Notes: generated from the letters alone by a model not told the origin. A DNA stretch of 64,000 nucleotides from Dioscorea cayenensis subsp. rotundata (GCF_009730915.1 NC_052475.1:29573016-29637015); one strand, 5' to 3'. Counted from the stretch's first letter, positions 48,273 through 59,399 are shown. Numbers and translations are program-made.

Positions 48273-49934
48273 ATGACTATGGAGGAGGGGCCGGAGCCAA
48301 ACTTGGCACCCCACCATCATCTCCTTGACTGGTTGGAGGACTCTGCATCATTCATTCCCTCCATCCCTTCCTTCTTTGATGAGCCCTACACTGAGATTGA
48401 TCTAAACCCTTACGAATGGTGGAACCATGATCATGATTATGAAAATCAACAGCAGAGCATACAAACACCAGCCTCAAGCACTGCCATCACCACCCCTTCT
48501 ATTACCACTACTACTATTATTGCTACTACCAATCAAACAACAGTCCCTAAATCTGAATACACTACCAAGAAGCGAAAGCAACAGGAAGAACAAAGTATTA
48601 GATCTCAATCTCAACAAAGCAAGAGAAGAAACAATACTGACAATGAAGAAGGCGGTGCAGAGAACGAAGAGGATGGTGGTAGTGGTGGTGGAGAGGTGCA
48701 GAGAAAGCCAGGCAGGAAGGTGCAGACCAAGGGAAGTGGTTCTGGTTCAGGGAACAATGGAGCAAAAGACGTCAGGTGGGCGGAGCAGCTACTCAACCCC
48801 TGCGCGGCAGCAATCCATGCAATGAATTTATCAAGAGTTCAGCATCTCTTATATGTACTTAACGAGCTTGCCTCCCCCACCGGCGACGCCAATCACCGGC
48901 TGGCAGCTCATGGGCTCCGTGCCCTCAAGAACCACCTCTCATCGATCGGCCTCGCTGCGGCGATACCGTGCGGGAATCTCGACACCGGTGGCTGCGGAAG
49001 CCCGCCTAAATGTTTTGCGACGACGGAGCCGAGGCTGTTCCGGTCGGCGCTGATCAAGTTCCACGAGGTGAGCCCCTGGTTCGCCGTCCCCAACTCCCTC
49101 GCCAACGCCTCCATCCTCCAAAACATAACCCAAGAAAACCGCCCCAAATCCCTCCACATCGTCGACATCGGTGTCTCCCATGGCATCCAATGGCCAACCC
49201 TCCTCGAAGCCCTAACTCGTCGCCCGGGCGGCGCCCCTCCCCTAATCCACCTCACCGTTGCCGGCTCCGCCGCACCCGCACGCCCCTTCTCCACCTCCCC
49301 GCCGGCCTACGATTTCCCTTCTCACCTTCTCCGCTACGCCAAAAGCCTAGACCTAAACCTCCACATCACCCAAACCGAGACCCTCTCCTCGATCACCCGA
49401 TCCCCAGGCGAGATCCTCGTGGTGTCCTCTCAGTTCCGCGCCTCCAATACCATGCTCCTCCGATCGATCCGGGACCTCGACCCCGATCTGGTGGTTCTCA
49501 CGGAGCTAGAAGACGGGGTAGGGGGAGGCGGCATAGGTGGGGGGTTCGCCGAGGAGTTCGGAAGGAGGACAGGGGTTCTCTGGAGGTTCCTGGAGTCGAC
49601 GAGCGCGGCGTTCAAGGGGAGGGAGTTCGCGGAGAGGACGGTGGTTGAAGGGGAGGCGGCAAGGATGCTGGATGGAGGAGTGGGAGAGGGGAGGGAGGAG
49701 TGGGAGGGGAGAATGAAGGCCCTGGGATTCACGGAGCTAGCGTTTGGGGAGGAAGCCATGGATGCCGGAAGAGCTCTGCTGAGGAAGTACGATGGGAACT
49801 GGGAGATGAGGATGGCGACCGGAGTCGCCGGCACCGGCGCCGGCGCCGGAGCTGGCGTCTTGCTGTCGTGGAAGGGACAAAGCGTTAGCCTTTGCTCGCT
49901 GTGGAGGGTGGCGGGAACGACGGAGAGACGATGA
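48273..49934 (+). CDS. NSP1: GRAS transcription factor, NSP1 orthologue
   Basis: Nuclear GRAS regulator. In legumes NSP1 pairs with NSP2 to switch on Nod-factor genes; in rice and Medicago it is also needed for strigolactone synthesis and mycorrhizal signalling. Single exon, 553 residues. The N-terminus holds [19 protein letters not shown] and NPYEWW, then low-complexity Q/S/T, a basic NLS-like stretch (KKRK at about 99, KRR at about 117) and an acidic Glu/Gly stretch. The GRAS domain starts at [14 protein letters not shown] (about 168). Then come [20 protein letters not shown] (about 191-210), [20 protein letters not shown] (about 295-314, the VHIID motif), [34 protein letters not shown] and the SAW-type end [16 protein letters not shown]. 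These wordings are specific to NSP1 rather than other GRAS groups. The 3' two thirds are very GC-rich compared with the 5' part. A Gly/Ala run (GTGAGAGAG) near the end looks like a slippage product. Confidence 0.93.
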   Translation: MTMEEGPEPNLAPHHHLLDWLEDSASFIPSIPSFFDEPYTEIDLNPYEWWNHDHDYENQQQSIQTPASSTAITTPSITTTTIIATTNQTTVPKSEYTTKKRKQQEEQSIRSQSQQSKRRNNTDNEEGGAENEEDGGSGGGEVQRKPGRKVQTKGSGSGSGNNGAKDVRWAEQLLNPCAAAIHAMNLSRVQHLLYVLNELASPTGDANHRLAAHGLRALKNHLSSIGLAAAIPCGNLDTGGCGSPPKCFATTEPRLFRSALIKFHEVSPWFAVPNSLANASILQNITQENRPKSLHIVDIGVSHGIQWPTLLEALTRRPGGAPPLIHLTVAGSAAPARPFSTSPPAYDFPSHLLRYAKSLDLNLHITQTETLSSITRSPGEILVVSSQFRASNTMLLRSIRDLDPDLVVLTELEDGVGGGGIGGGFAEEFGRRTGVLWRFLESTSAAFKGREFAERTVVEGEAARMLDGGVGEGREEWEGRMKALGFTELAFGEEAMDAGRALLRKYDGNWEMRMATGVAGTGAGAGAGVLLSWKGQSVSLCSLWRVAGTTERR

Positions 49935-51119
49935 TCAAACAACTTTTGGATCAATCCTGCCCGTCCATTTTGGCGGGGCCCTTTAAGAATTTGGCTTGAT
50001 AATTGTAAAAAAATAATTATGTAATTATGTAAAATTCAAGTATGGTCCGAAAAAGAAATTTAATTAAGGCGGGGTTGGGATCTTCTTATGTAATTAGACC
50101 TCTATTTTCTTGTTAATCAAATGGTTTGATGGTTGATTAATGATTTATTTAATTTTTGTGATTTGTAATTTGGGTTAAAATCCAGAAATAATTATCTATG
50201 ATTTTTAAGTGTATACAGAAACAATCCAATATCAAAGTATAGCTTGAAAAATGTCTGAATATAAGAATAAAAAAACATAATCTTTATGAGTTTTAATTTC
50301 ATAAATGTCTAAGCATAAACTATAAGCCTTATAACACAGTAGCGCAACTTTCCTATGTTTTCATTTTAAAATATATTTTTTTTATTAATGTATCTACATA
50401 TTGAACGGGGATTTATCAAATACAAGCATTCTACAAATGTTCGCTAAAAAAATAATAAAAAAATAAAGTAGATAGACGCACACAAAACTTAATAATTAAT
50501 AGGTACATAACTAATGTGATAAATATTACCCAAAATCCTATCAGTACTGAAATAATTTTTATGAGTGCTGCTAGGTATATATATATATATATATATATTA
50601 AGGATGTAGATGAGTTTGCACGGTTCATATTTGTGTAAGTACTATTTATATTTTAATTATATAATTCACTTGATCTTGTTTATCGACGAACGTCCTTCAA
50701 CACATCGTCCTTAGATTTATTATCCAAAATTCTATCCATGTACTGAAATAATTTAAATAAGCGCTGCTATGTATATATATATTAAGGATGTTGATGAGTT
50801 TGCACGGTTGATATTTGTGTAAGTACTATTTATATTTTGATTATATAATTCACTTGATCTTGTTTATCGACGAACATCCTTCAACACATCGTCCTTAGAT
50901 TTATTATCCAAAATCTCGGATTATCCACCATTTTGAAAACATAAACTGGAAAACAAAAAATTACACAACCACAAAAAAGTTTTTTAAAACACAAGACAAG
51001 GCAATATGTACACAAAAACAAGTGATTGCTCACTGATGAGTCCAAGTAGAACTTAGCTTTGATAATTAGAACTCAAAAAAGAGTAATAATACAAGAAAAA
51101 TATATGCCTATGAGTAAGT
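49935..51119. other. Intergenic stretch between NSP1 and the OXS3-like gene
   Basis: 3' flanks of two convergent genes. It contains the 195-bp tandem duplication at 50529-50907 and an (AT)n run at about 50577-50599. No gene. Confidence 0.5.
50529..50907. repeat. Two-copy tandem repeat, unit about 195 bp
   Basis: Units at 50529-50723 and 50724-50907 share ccaaaat.ctat.ca, gagtttgcacggtt, atatttgtgtaagtactatt, cacttgatcttgtttatcga and tccttcaacacatcgtcctt. They differ at few bases apart from (AT)n length, so the doubling is recent. Confidence 0.9.
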
Positions 51120-52680
51120 TTACATTTTTTCATTGTTATTAGGCCTAATTGCAGGCCTGGAATTTGAAGTGACTTGAAGATTCATCATGGAGTATGATCT
51201 CATTGAAAGACAACATTTCTTCAATCCAGAAGAACCAATCACTGAAGCAATATTAGCTGGTTTGAGTGATGCTTGTTCACCATTGCAATAACTTGTGGTG
51301 TTGTTGATCTTGTTCATGGATGTTGCAATGGCTGGTCTTTTTGATGTGGTATTAGATGTGTTCCAGGTGATATGGTAAGCAAGGAGATTCTTGCGCTTGC
51401 GCGTGTAGGCATTCTCTGGTTTAATGAAGTCCTTTGTGGAACAAGATGTAGCATCTGCAAGGGTTGTGAAGGACTTGGATTTTCCATGATAGAATTTAGA
51501 GATGCTTCTCCTGCCAAGAAAACAAAAGAAAGGCACAAAAACATTCAGTGTTTAAATGCACAAAGATTGTTGTTGTATTGTTTTCTAATTTCCTGCACTT
51601 GTTTTTGCATATTTGACATTCATCACTTTGTTCACATGTTGTTATTATTATTGTTTTATTTTATTTTATTTTATTTTATTTTTATAAGGACAACAAACGC
51701 ATTTATAGAACACATCAGAAAATTAATTGTCCAGTCTATACACTCTCCTTCCATAGATATGAAAATTTGACTTCAAGTCTAAGATCATCCATTACATTTA
51801 TGTTTAGCATGTTTCAAACCAAACAATAAACTTTCGGGGATAATAATAACCAACGGTGGTTATTTAGTCTGGACTACAAGTCTATTCTCCAGCTAGATTT
51901 TTGCATCCATTACATTTATATTTAGCATGTTTTAAATCAAACAATAGACTTCCGAGGATAATAATAATAATAATAACAATGGTTATTTGGTGTATAAGGC
52001 GCTCATTTTAGAAGGTCCGAGATCGAAACATATGTAAAACGAGAAAAAAATATTGTTGAGTCTGCAAATGAGCTTCACATAAATATTCATCCCCTACTTA
52101 AACTTTAAATCGGGTGTTTATTACCTAGTGTCAAATAATAATAATAATAATAATATTAATATTATTATTATTATTATTATTATTTTGATAAAAGTGTATT
52201 GATAATTATCCAAAGGCAAATATCAAGCAAAATAAAGTCCAAAAGAAGTAAAGAACCATCTTCATCAATAAATATCCACCCAAAAAAAAAAAAACCATTT
52301 TTCCTCCAAAATACCAAACAAATTGAAACTTTGACCAAAGCAGCAAGATATCGTGCGATGATGATTCACAAAACCAAGGCAAAAACTTTATCATCAATCC
52401 GCCATCAAATTCTCAAAATCGGAATAAGAATCAAGAATTAATACCTAATAGGCAACAACTCTTCTAAAGAATCCAGAGCTTCCAAAGCCCCGCCACACCC
52501 GCTCTCCACCTCCTCGCCGTCCGATCCCGATCCTACGGCCCCCGACCCATCACTATTCTCCCCGATCGACGAACTGCTCGAAGACTCCGACACCTCCAGC
52601 CGAACTCCGGCCACCACCGGCAGCTCGCAGCTCGCCACGCAGGCCACCCCCACGCCCCCGGCCTCCACCGCGATCGGCAT
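51120..52680 (-). CDS. OXIDATIVE STRESS 3-like protein
   Basis: Member of the plant OXS3 family: small nuclear, chromatin-associated proteins linked to tolerance of heavy metals and oxidative stress; the biochemical role is poorly known. Two exons on minus: 52445-52680 and 51120-51510, joined AG|G (phase 2); 208 residues. Family motifs are SESSSSSSIGENSD (about 43-56), DSLEELLPIR at the exon end, then the core SISKFYHGKSKSFTTLAD and KPENAYTRKRKNLLAYH, followed by a Lys/Arg/Ser-rich tail. The start at 52680 is the first ATG in the frame; only TTG codons lie further up before the TATA-like box at 52779-52786. Exon 1 is GC-rich and Gly/Val/Ala-rich, exon 2 AT-rich. The gene appears intact. Confidence 0.82.
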
Positions 52681-52778
52681 CCGTCCGATCCCCACAGATC
52701 CCAATCGAACGGCCCGGATCTCTCCGACCAAAGGTTTCCAAAGGATCAGAGAAGAGATATAAAAAAAAAGTGGGTTTT

Positions 52779-53400
52779 GTTTATATATAACTCCTTCAAT
52801 TAATAATAATTCCCAAAAGAGGCATCTAATTAATCAAGTTTAGTAATTAATTACATTCATTAGTACGTGGTTTACAGATAAGAGTGCCGATAATTTTATT
52901 TATTGAATTAAAAAAACAAGGTATTCATGGGCTTATCCTTTTACATGCTGCCACGTCACTGACTAAGACTGGGTATCTCTTGGACTTTATCAAGCGGCTG
53001 GTTTTTAGGCCACGTTTCAGATTTGAAGGATCGAACGGTCACGATCTCCCCACGTGGAAAAGGTGGTCTAAAATGCGCTTTAATTCGGTGCTTATCCGAA
53101 TTGTACGGATGCACCTAGGATGTGGTCCCGTGAACCGCGTGATGAGGATAAGAGTTCATGCACACGAAAAGAATGTGCGACGCGTGGATCGTTGGCGGCT
53201 GCAACCGTATCAGGATTGGTGATCCTCGCTGGTCCAGGATAAAGGATTTGGTTCGCGAGTGGCAATTGATATTTTAATCGGATGGCGTTGGATGAGAGCG
53301 ATGAGGGATTCAGGATCGTCCGATCGCTGTCAATTTATAGAACGGAATATTCGAATATTCTGATGGTGTTGAAAAGTAGTTGGTTGTTGGTGGACACGTG
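52779..53400 (-). promoter_or_regulatory. Promoter of the OXS3-like gene: TATA box and G-boxes
   Basis: TATATAAA on the minus strand at 52779-52786, about 100 bases before the ATG. Upstream lie CACGTC at 52952, CACGTG at 53051-53056 and CACGTG at 53395-53400, plus a perfect 16-bp palindrome gaatattcgaatattc at 53345-53360. ACGT cores are known targets of ABA/stress bZIP and bHLH factors. That fits a stress gene but is untested here. Confidence 0.5.
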
Positions 53401-54552
53401 GACGGTGGAGGATTAGACATACGCATACACTGACGTAGTCATACTGGTGTAATAAAAAGAAAATGGTAAGTATATTCTAAAAAATTTTATATTTTATGTA
53501 TTATTGTCCTGAAAATTTGATTTTTTTAGGGGTGTTAGGTATACGTTCACAGTAATTGACAAGCTACTGTCATCTTTTAATATAAGTAATAAATAAATAA
53601 ATAAAATATCTTATGTATACTCTTAGATATGTTGTCTTTCTTATTCATAATAAAAACTTCAAAATATTTGAGAGGTGAAGGAAGGTTTTTGATAGTCTAA
53701 TAGACAGTACAAGTAAATTCTTTCACATGTTTGATTAAGTGCAATTATCAAATTTTTTTAATTTTAAATTATATATTTAAAATTAAAATAGGTAAAAATT
53801 CACTTACATAAAAAACTAATTTTTTAATAAAAACAACAAGCGTTGCATGTCAAAGAATAAGTAAGTACAGTTCTGTCTATTCATCGTTGTTATAATATTC
53901 AACTATTTTGACAACTACACAAAATAGTGATTATTATTTTTTAATAAATTAGAAATCATAAATTTAAAATAAAAGAAACACAAACAAAACAAATAAAAAA
54001 AAATTAAGAGAATATCATTCACAAATATTATAACATTTGAAGAATTTTACAACTATCATAACATTTGAACAATTTTACATAACCAAGACTCGAACTCAGA
54101 AGTTTATATATTAATATATTTGAAGCCGATACATATGAGATTAAGTCTATTGAGGACAAACGTTCACAAGAATGTCTCATATTTTGAAAAATGGGAGAGA
54201 GGGAGAGTAAAGTGGATAGAGAGATAAACCAATAGTAGTTCAATAATAATCTAATTTTTACACCAGGTTAGGAATGGGTTGATAAGTTGCCCCATGGTGT
54301 AGTTTACTTTTAATTACAGGTGCTATTAAAAATATGGTTGAACTGTTAATATTGATTAGATTACTGATGCGATCATAATTGAAGGTTCAGATCAAAATAC
54401 TGGATATCTCACTTTTCATTGTATTACCATTCATAACCAAAGATGATCACTATTAAATTGAAATCCAACAGTAGAGATCAACGTCCATAAATTTGAAATC
54501 TAAAGACATCAGTAGGAATTTATATTCTCACTCTCTAAATATTTATATATAA
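53401..54552. other. AT-rich intergenic stretch
   Basis: Upstream DNA of both the OXS3-like gene (minus) and the PPR gene (plus). No gene recognised. Confidence 0.45.
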
Positions 54553-56688
54553 ATGATGAAATTTGGAATCAATGTTTCCAAATTGAACCCCAGAACTATG
54601 AAAAGCATCCGGAAATTTTATCACGCGTTGGCGCCAACAACGTCCTCGGAGACCTTCAACTACTACATCTCCATTCTTCGGCGCTGCGCCATTGATGGTG
54701 ATCTCTGTGAAGTTAGAGGAGCTCATCTTGATATGAAGCTCTCTGGGTTCCCTTATCTCAGCCTTGGGAACAAGCTCGTTGATGCTTACCTGAAGTGCGG
54801 GGCAGTTGATGATGCTCGCAAGGTATTTGATGAAATGCCTCATCCGCATGTTGTGTCTTGGAATGCCATGATATCTTATTATATTCGTTCTAGGAGAAGT
54901 CAAGAAGCTGTGAATTTGTATCATAAGATGGTTTTCCACGGTGTTGTGGCTGATGAGTATACGTTTTCGTGTGTTTTGAAAGCATTTGCTGATCTTGGTT
55001 ATGTTGAAGAAGGCCGGAGAGTGCATGGGCGGCTTGTGATGAATGGTTTGGGATCAGGCAATATGTTTGTTGGAAGTGCATTGGTTGATATGTATGTGAA
55101 GTTCGGTAAGTTGAATGAAGCTCGAGTGGTTTTTGATCAGTCTGATGAGAAAGATGTGGTCTTGGTGACTGCTTTAATTGTTGGTTATGTGCAAAATGGT
55201 GAAGATTGTCGGGCAGTGCAGCTCTTCTGTGATATGGTGAATGGAGGTGTTCACGCAAATGAGTTCACTTTCGCGAGTGTTTTGATTGCTTGTGGTAATT
55301 TGACAGAGTTGCGAAGCGGCATGACCATCCATGGTCTCATTTTTAAAACTGGATTTGAATGTCGGAATGCCTCACAAACATCACTGCTCAGTATGTATTC
55401 CAAGTGTGGTTTGGTTGATGAGTCTCTGACAGTCTTTTCGGGGATTTCCAATCGAAATACTGTAACTTGGACTGCGATGATTAGTTGTCTGGTTTACCAC
55501 CATAGAGAAGAATTAGCATTATCTGTGTTTTGTGACATGCTGCGTGATTCTGTCATGTTGAATGCATTCACCCTATCAACAGCTCTCCGAGGTTGTTCTA
55601 CGCTTGCACTGTTTGAACAAGGGAAATCGATCCATGGCTATGCAATAAAAATTGGTCTGGATCGGGATAGTTATGTTAGCGTTGGTCTTATTGACACATA
55701 TGCGAAATGTGGACGTGCTGGAATGGCTAGAATGGTTTTCGATGATTTACCAGCGATTGATCTGGTTTCAATTAACAGCATGATCTATGGTTATGCACAA
55801 AATAGTGAAGGATCAAAAGCTGTTGAATTATTCAATATGATGATACAATCAGGTTTAGAACCAAATCATGTGACATTTACTGGTGTCCTCTCTGCTTGCA
55901 GTAATGCAGGGCTGCTTGAAGAAGGCCGGCGGTTTTTCTCTTCCATCACTAATGATCATGGCTTAGTACCGTCTATTGATCATTATGCCTGCATGGTTGA
56001 TTTACTAGGACGTGCTGGAAAACTTGGAGAGGCCGAAGAATTGATAACCAAAATTAAGAGCCCTGATAAAGTTTTATGGAGGACATTGCTTAGTTCATGC
56101 AAAATGCATGGTGAAATAGAAATGGCAAAGCTGGCTGCAGCGAGAGTATTAGAACTCGATCCTGGAGATGAGGGAACTTATGTTCTATTGTCCAACATCT
56201 ATGCATCGTTGGGCAAATGGAATGAAGTCATTAACATCAAATGTGCAATGAGAGAGATGAAATTGAAGAAAGATCCAGCAATGAGCTGGACTGAAGTTAA
56301 TAGAGAAACTCATACATTCATGGCCGGAGATAGGTCTCACCCAAAGGCGGAAGAGATCTATGAGGAATTGGAAAGGTTGATTGAGAGGACAAAGGAGTTG
56401 GGTTATGTTCCGAACACAAGGTTTGTGTTGCAAGAAATGGATGAATTGCAAAAGGAGAAGTCTTTATATTATCACAGTGAGAAGTTGGCAATAGCCTTTG
56501 GCGTGTTGAGCAGCTCCAACAAGAGTAATACTACTATCAGTATTTTCAAGAACCTCAGAGTTTGCGGTGATTGCCATACTTGGATAAAATTAGTTTCTCA
56601 GGTGATCAAGAAAGAGATAATAGCAAGAGATGCCAAGAGATTTCATCATTTCAAGGATGGGTTGTGTTCCTGTCAAGATTATTGGTGA
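54553..56688 (+). CDS. Pentatricopeptide repeat protein, PLS-DYW subfamily
   Basis: Organelle RNA-binding protein. DYW-type PPR proteins direct C-to-U editing of mitochondrial or plastid transcripts through a cytidine-deaminase-like domain. Intronless, 711 residues. Tandem PPR motifs run from about residue 40 to 490, for example DVVSWNAMISYYIRSRR-type units: PHVVSWNAMISYY, DEYTFSCVLKAF, NMFVGSALVDMYVKFGKLNEA, NRNTVTWTAMISCL, DSYVSVGLIDTYAKCG, EPNHVTFTGVLSACSNAG. E and E+ regions follow (VLWRTLLSSCKMHGEIE, LLSNIYASLGKWNEV, SWTEVN). The DYW domain carries the zinc ligands HSEKLAIAFG (HxE) and CGDCH (CxxC), then RFHHFKDGLCSCQDYW at the exact C-terminus. The first about 40 residues are basic and Ser/Thr-rich, as for an organelle transit peptide. 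A TATATAAA touches the first ATG, so the real start may be the ATG at 54598. Confidence 0.93.
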   Translation: MMKFGINVSKLNPRTMKSIRKFYHALAPTTSSETFNYYISILRRCAIDGDLCEVRGAHLDMKLSGFPYLSLGNKLVDAYLKCGAVDDARKVFDEMPHPHVVSWNAMISYYIRSRRSQEAVNLYHKMVFHGVVADEYTFSCVLKAFADLGYVEEGRRVHGRLVMNGLGSGNMFVGSALVDMYVKFGKLNEARVVFDQSDEKDVVLVTALIVGYVQNGEDCRAVQLFCDMVNGGVHANEFTFASVLIACGNLTELRSGMTIHGLIFKTGFECRNASQTSLLSMYSKCGLVDESLTVFSGISNRNTVTWTAMISCLVYHHREELALSVFCDMLRDSVMLNAFTLSTALRGCSTLALFEQGKSIHGYAIKIGLDRDSYVSVGLIDTYAKCGRAGMARMVFDDLPAIDLVSINSMIYGYAQNSEGSKAVELFNMMIQSGLEPNHVTFTGVLSACSNAGLLEEGRRFFSSITNDHGLVPSIDHYACMVDLLGRAGKLGEAEELITKIKSPDKVLWRTLLSSCKMHGEIEMAKLAAARVLELDPGDEGTYVLLSNIYASLGKWNEVINIKCAMREMKLKKDPAMSWTEVNRETHTFMAGDRSHPKAEEIYEELERLIERTKELGYVPNTRFVLQEMDELQKEKSLYYHSEKLAIAFGVLSSSNKSNTTISIFKNLRVCGDCHTWIKLVSQVIKKEIIARDAKRFHHFKDGLCSCQDYW

Positions 56689-57210
56689 GAACATGATACA
56701 GATATTAAAGGAATTGATCAAATGATACCATTGAGCCTCGAGTACAGCACAATGTGATCACAATGAACTTCTACAGATGTTTGCAGGGGTGATAATTTCA
56801 TACTCTGTATATGTTTGATCAGTTTAAAACCCGGGGAAGCGGCATTTGATTGTACCATGTGCTTTAATCTATTAATGGAGGTAACACTCCATGTCTTTTC
56901 TGTTTCATATCTATGTTTAAAAATATTTTTTCTACCCATTATCTTAACTTAATTAACAGAAGTTTTTCAAGTATATGAAGAAAGAAAAAACATTGAGATT
57001 GAGCTTCTATAGATGCTGACTTTGACTTTCGTCATATATTTATTTTGTAGCTTATGCAATCTCAATCGAGGAAAGCAAGAAATATTGGTGATGAACTTGA
57101 GTTTCTTCATCAACACCGGAAAGAAATAGACATTTTAATTTATTGATATTTGACTATTACGTTCGATACTTTATAAAATTTTCTTAAAAGTTAATTTAAA
57201 AACCCGAAGC
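56689..57210. other. 3' flank of the PPR gene
   Basis: Tail-to-tail interval between the PPR gene and the tRNA. No further gene seen. A T-run used as Pol III stop for the tRNA lies at its right end. Confidence 0.5.
57197..57206 (-). terminator. Pol III terminator of tRNA-Ser
   Basis: On the minus strand the tRNA 3' end is followed after a few bases by GGGTTTTTAAATT; five T's suffice for RNA polymerase III release. Confidence 0.7.
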
Positions 57211-57292
57211 CGTCGCCTGAGAGATTCGAACTCTCGCGGGGAAACCCCATGTACTTAGCAGGCACACGCCTTAACCACTCGGCCAAAGCGAC
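57211..57292 (-). tRNA. tRNA-Ser (anticodon GCU)
   Basis: 82 bases without intron or encoded CCA. The acceptor stem pairs GTCGCTT with AGGCGAC. A-box-like TGGCCGAGTGG and B box GAGTTCGAATC are present. The anticodon stem TGTGC/GTACA holds the loop CTGCTAA with GCT in the centre. The long variable arm (GGGG..CCCC) is typical of class II tRNA-Ser. It reads AGC/AGU codons. Oriented head-to-head with TAF9. Confidence 0.95.
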
Positions 57293-57397
57293 GCTGGTAT
57301 TTGTGGCGTAAACTATACATATATATTAATATAAAATTTCAAGCGCAATAACAAAGACAATCGAGAGAAACTTGGGTTTCGAAGAGATAGCTAATAG

Positions 57398-58949
57398 ATG
57401 GAGGCCGACATCGGCGGCGAAGCTCCGGCAGCCCCAGCGGAGGAGCCACGAGACGCACGAGTGGTCCGAGAGCTGCTACGCTCGATGGGGATCGGAGAGG
57501 GTGAGTATGAGAGTCGGGTTGTTCTCCAGTTCCTTGAGCTCATGTACCGCTACGTTGTCGACGTGCTTGGTGACGCCCAGGCCTATGCCGAGCATGCCGG
57601 AAAGACTTCCCTTGATCCTGACGACGTCCGCCTCGCCATCCAGTCTAAGGTCAACTTCTCCTTCTCTCAGCCCCCGCCCCGCGAGGTATGTTCTTGACCT
57701 TGAAACCCTAACCCTAGTTATCAGTACCAATCCGCTTTTTGGGATTAAAGTTTCCATATTTTGATCGTTTCTCTGGAAAATTGCCCTAAATTTTATGGCT
57801 TGAACTTGCGCATGGATTATTTATTGAAGTTATTCTGTTCCTAGCTCTAAATCCTATTGTGGACTTGATTTGTGATTGGATTTTACTCTTTAGCTGTTCT
57901 ATCTAGCCCTAAATATCCATGCCTCTGTGGTTTGCTTTTTTGACTGGATTTTATTGCATTGTTCTTCTATTATAGCCCTAAATTCCTCCATTCATTTAGT
58001 GCTTGTGTATAGTTTGGTTGAAGTTCCTATATCTCTTTCTTTGAGGATATTATGCTTTTAGAACCAAACTTTGAGTAGCTTATTGGGATTTTGGAACAAT
58101 GGAATCTTAGAAAGTGAGATATGGTTTTTTGGAAATCATTTGTTAATGTGTATATATTATTGAATCCATATGCTTTAGTTCTATGCAAGTGGTATTTTAA
58201 ATCATTTGTGTATTTCTTGCTTGAGTGTAGTCTGCATTTAACTTGGTTGTAAGTGTTGCTTTGCACTTCCAGATGGAAATTTTAAATTAGCACAAAATCC
58301 TTATATCTCAATGCTGCTAATGTAAATGCAGTAGTGATGTTGAATTACTTAAGAATGACTTAAGTTGTAGAGTTTTAACATGTTATCTCTTTGCTTTCAA
58401 TTTTTTAAACTCTTGAGTTTCAACATGGTATACTTGGCTTTTAAAAGCGTACAATTGCTAACCTTTGAGATCAATGCTGAGTTATCTTTTCGTATTAGAA
58501 CCTAAAATAAGGCCATTTGTTTAAATATATTGGTCATTTACTTGTGGTTCTTTGTTTTCTTCCATTTTTAAGGGTAAAGTAGTGAGGGATCTATTTCTCA
58601 AGTTCTCTTTGTTCTTGTTCAGGTCCTTCTTGAGCTAGCAAGGAGCAGAAACAAAATCCCTTTGCCCAAATCTATTGCGCCACCAGGGTCTATCCCTTTG
58701 CCACCAGAGCAGGACACCCTGATCAGCCCCAACTACCAGCTGCTGATTCCCAAAAAGCAGTCTGGTGACGTTGACGAGATGGAGGAGGATGAAGATGTTC
58801 CCAATCCTAATCCTAATGCAAACCTAAATCCATCTCAAGATTTGAGAACTGGCAATGACCAGCAACAACCACCACAAACCCCACAAAGGGTGTCCTTCCC
58901 CCTTAATGCGGTCGCTGCTCATGTTGCAGCCGCAAAGCGTCCACGATGA
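57398..58949 (+). CDS. TAF9: TAF9, TFIID subunit with histone fold
   Basis: General transcription factor; pairs with TAF6 through a histone fold in TFIID and is also found in SAGA. Two exons, 57398-57685 and 58623-58949, GT/AG, phase 0; 204 residues, slightly longer than usual because of the tail. The histone fold spans about residues 18-86: [59 protein letters not shown]. The conserved linker [20 protein letters not shown] follows directly after the intron. Then comes [16 protein letters not shown], an acidic patch (DEMEEDEDV), an Asn/Pro run and the C-terminal [18 protein letters not shown]. The ATG at 57398 is the first in frame. Intron 1 starts with a telobox. Looks intact. Confidence 0.95.
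57703..57717 (+). promoter_or_regulatory. Telobox in TAF9 intron 1
   Basis: aaaccctaaccctag, 18 bases into the intron. Teloboxes (AAACCCTA) near the 5' end are known in plant genes for translation and growth, where TRB-type proteins bind. The role here is inferred. Confidence 0.4.
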
Positions 58950-59160
58950 GTGAGAGAAGGCAAAGGGGGAGCCAGGGCCACCTATTTCCTGGTGAGTTTC
59001 GAAGTTTATCTGCTCGATTATTACGCTCCAAGTTAAATATCAGGTATCAAGATTTGAGAACCTCCTCTATTTTCATGTGTTATGTAAATTTGTAGTATTC
59101 CTTCACTGCACCTGTATTTCCTCATGAGCACACATACCATTCTCTTCCAACTCCTGGTTC

Positions 59161-59399
59161 CTAGGAAATTGGCTGAACCAACAGTTCAACAAATTTAAAA
59201 CTTGTACTTGTTAGGGAAATAAGCAAACTGTGATTGCATCCTAGGAAATTGGCTGAACCAACAGTTCAACAAATTTAAATCTTGTACTTGTTAGGGAAAT
59301 AAGCAAACTGTGATTGCATCCTAGGAAATTGGCTCAACCAACAGTGCAACAAATTTAAATCTTGTACTTGTTAGGGAAATAAGCAAACTGTGATTGCAA
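59161..59399. repeat. Three-copy tandem repeat with exact 80-bp unit
   Basis: Units start ctaggaaattggct at 59161, 59241 and 59321. Units 1 and 2 differ at one base, unit 3 at a few. It lies about 210 bases after the TAF9 stop, possibly within its 3' UTR. Confidence 0.95.

Noticed and set aside
48427-49954. Long frames on both strands overlapping the NSP1 gene
   Set aside because: They are shadows caused by GC-rich third positions. Only the plus frame 48273-49934 has family motifs.
52884-53222. Open frame of 112 codons upstream of the OXS3-like gene
   Set aside because: It starts with GTG, shows no family features and lies in a promoter with ACGT boxes.
53345-53360. Palindrome considered as a heat-shock element
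   Set aside because: Only two of the needed 5-bp nGAAn units are in correct phase.
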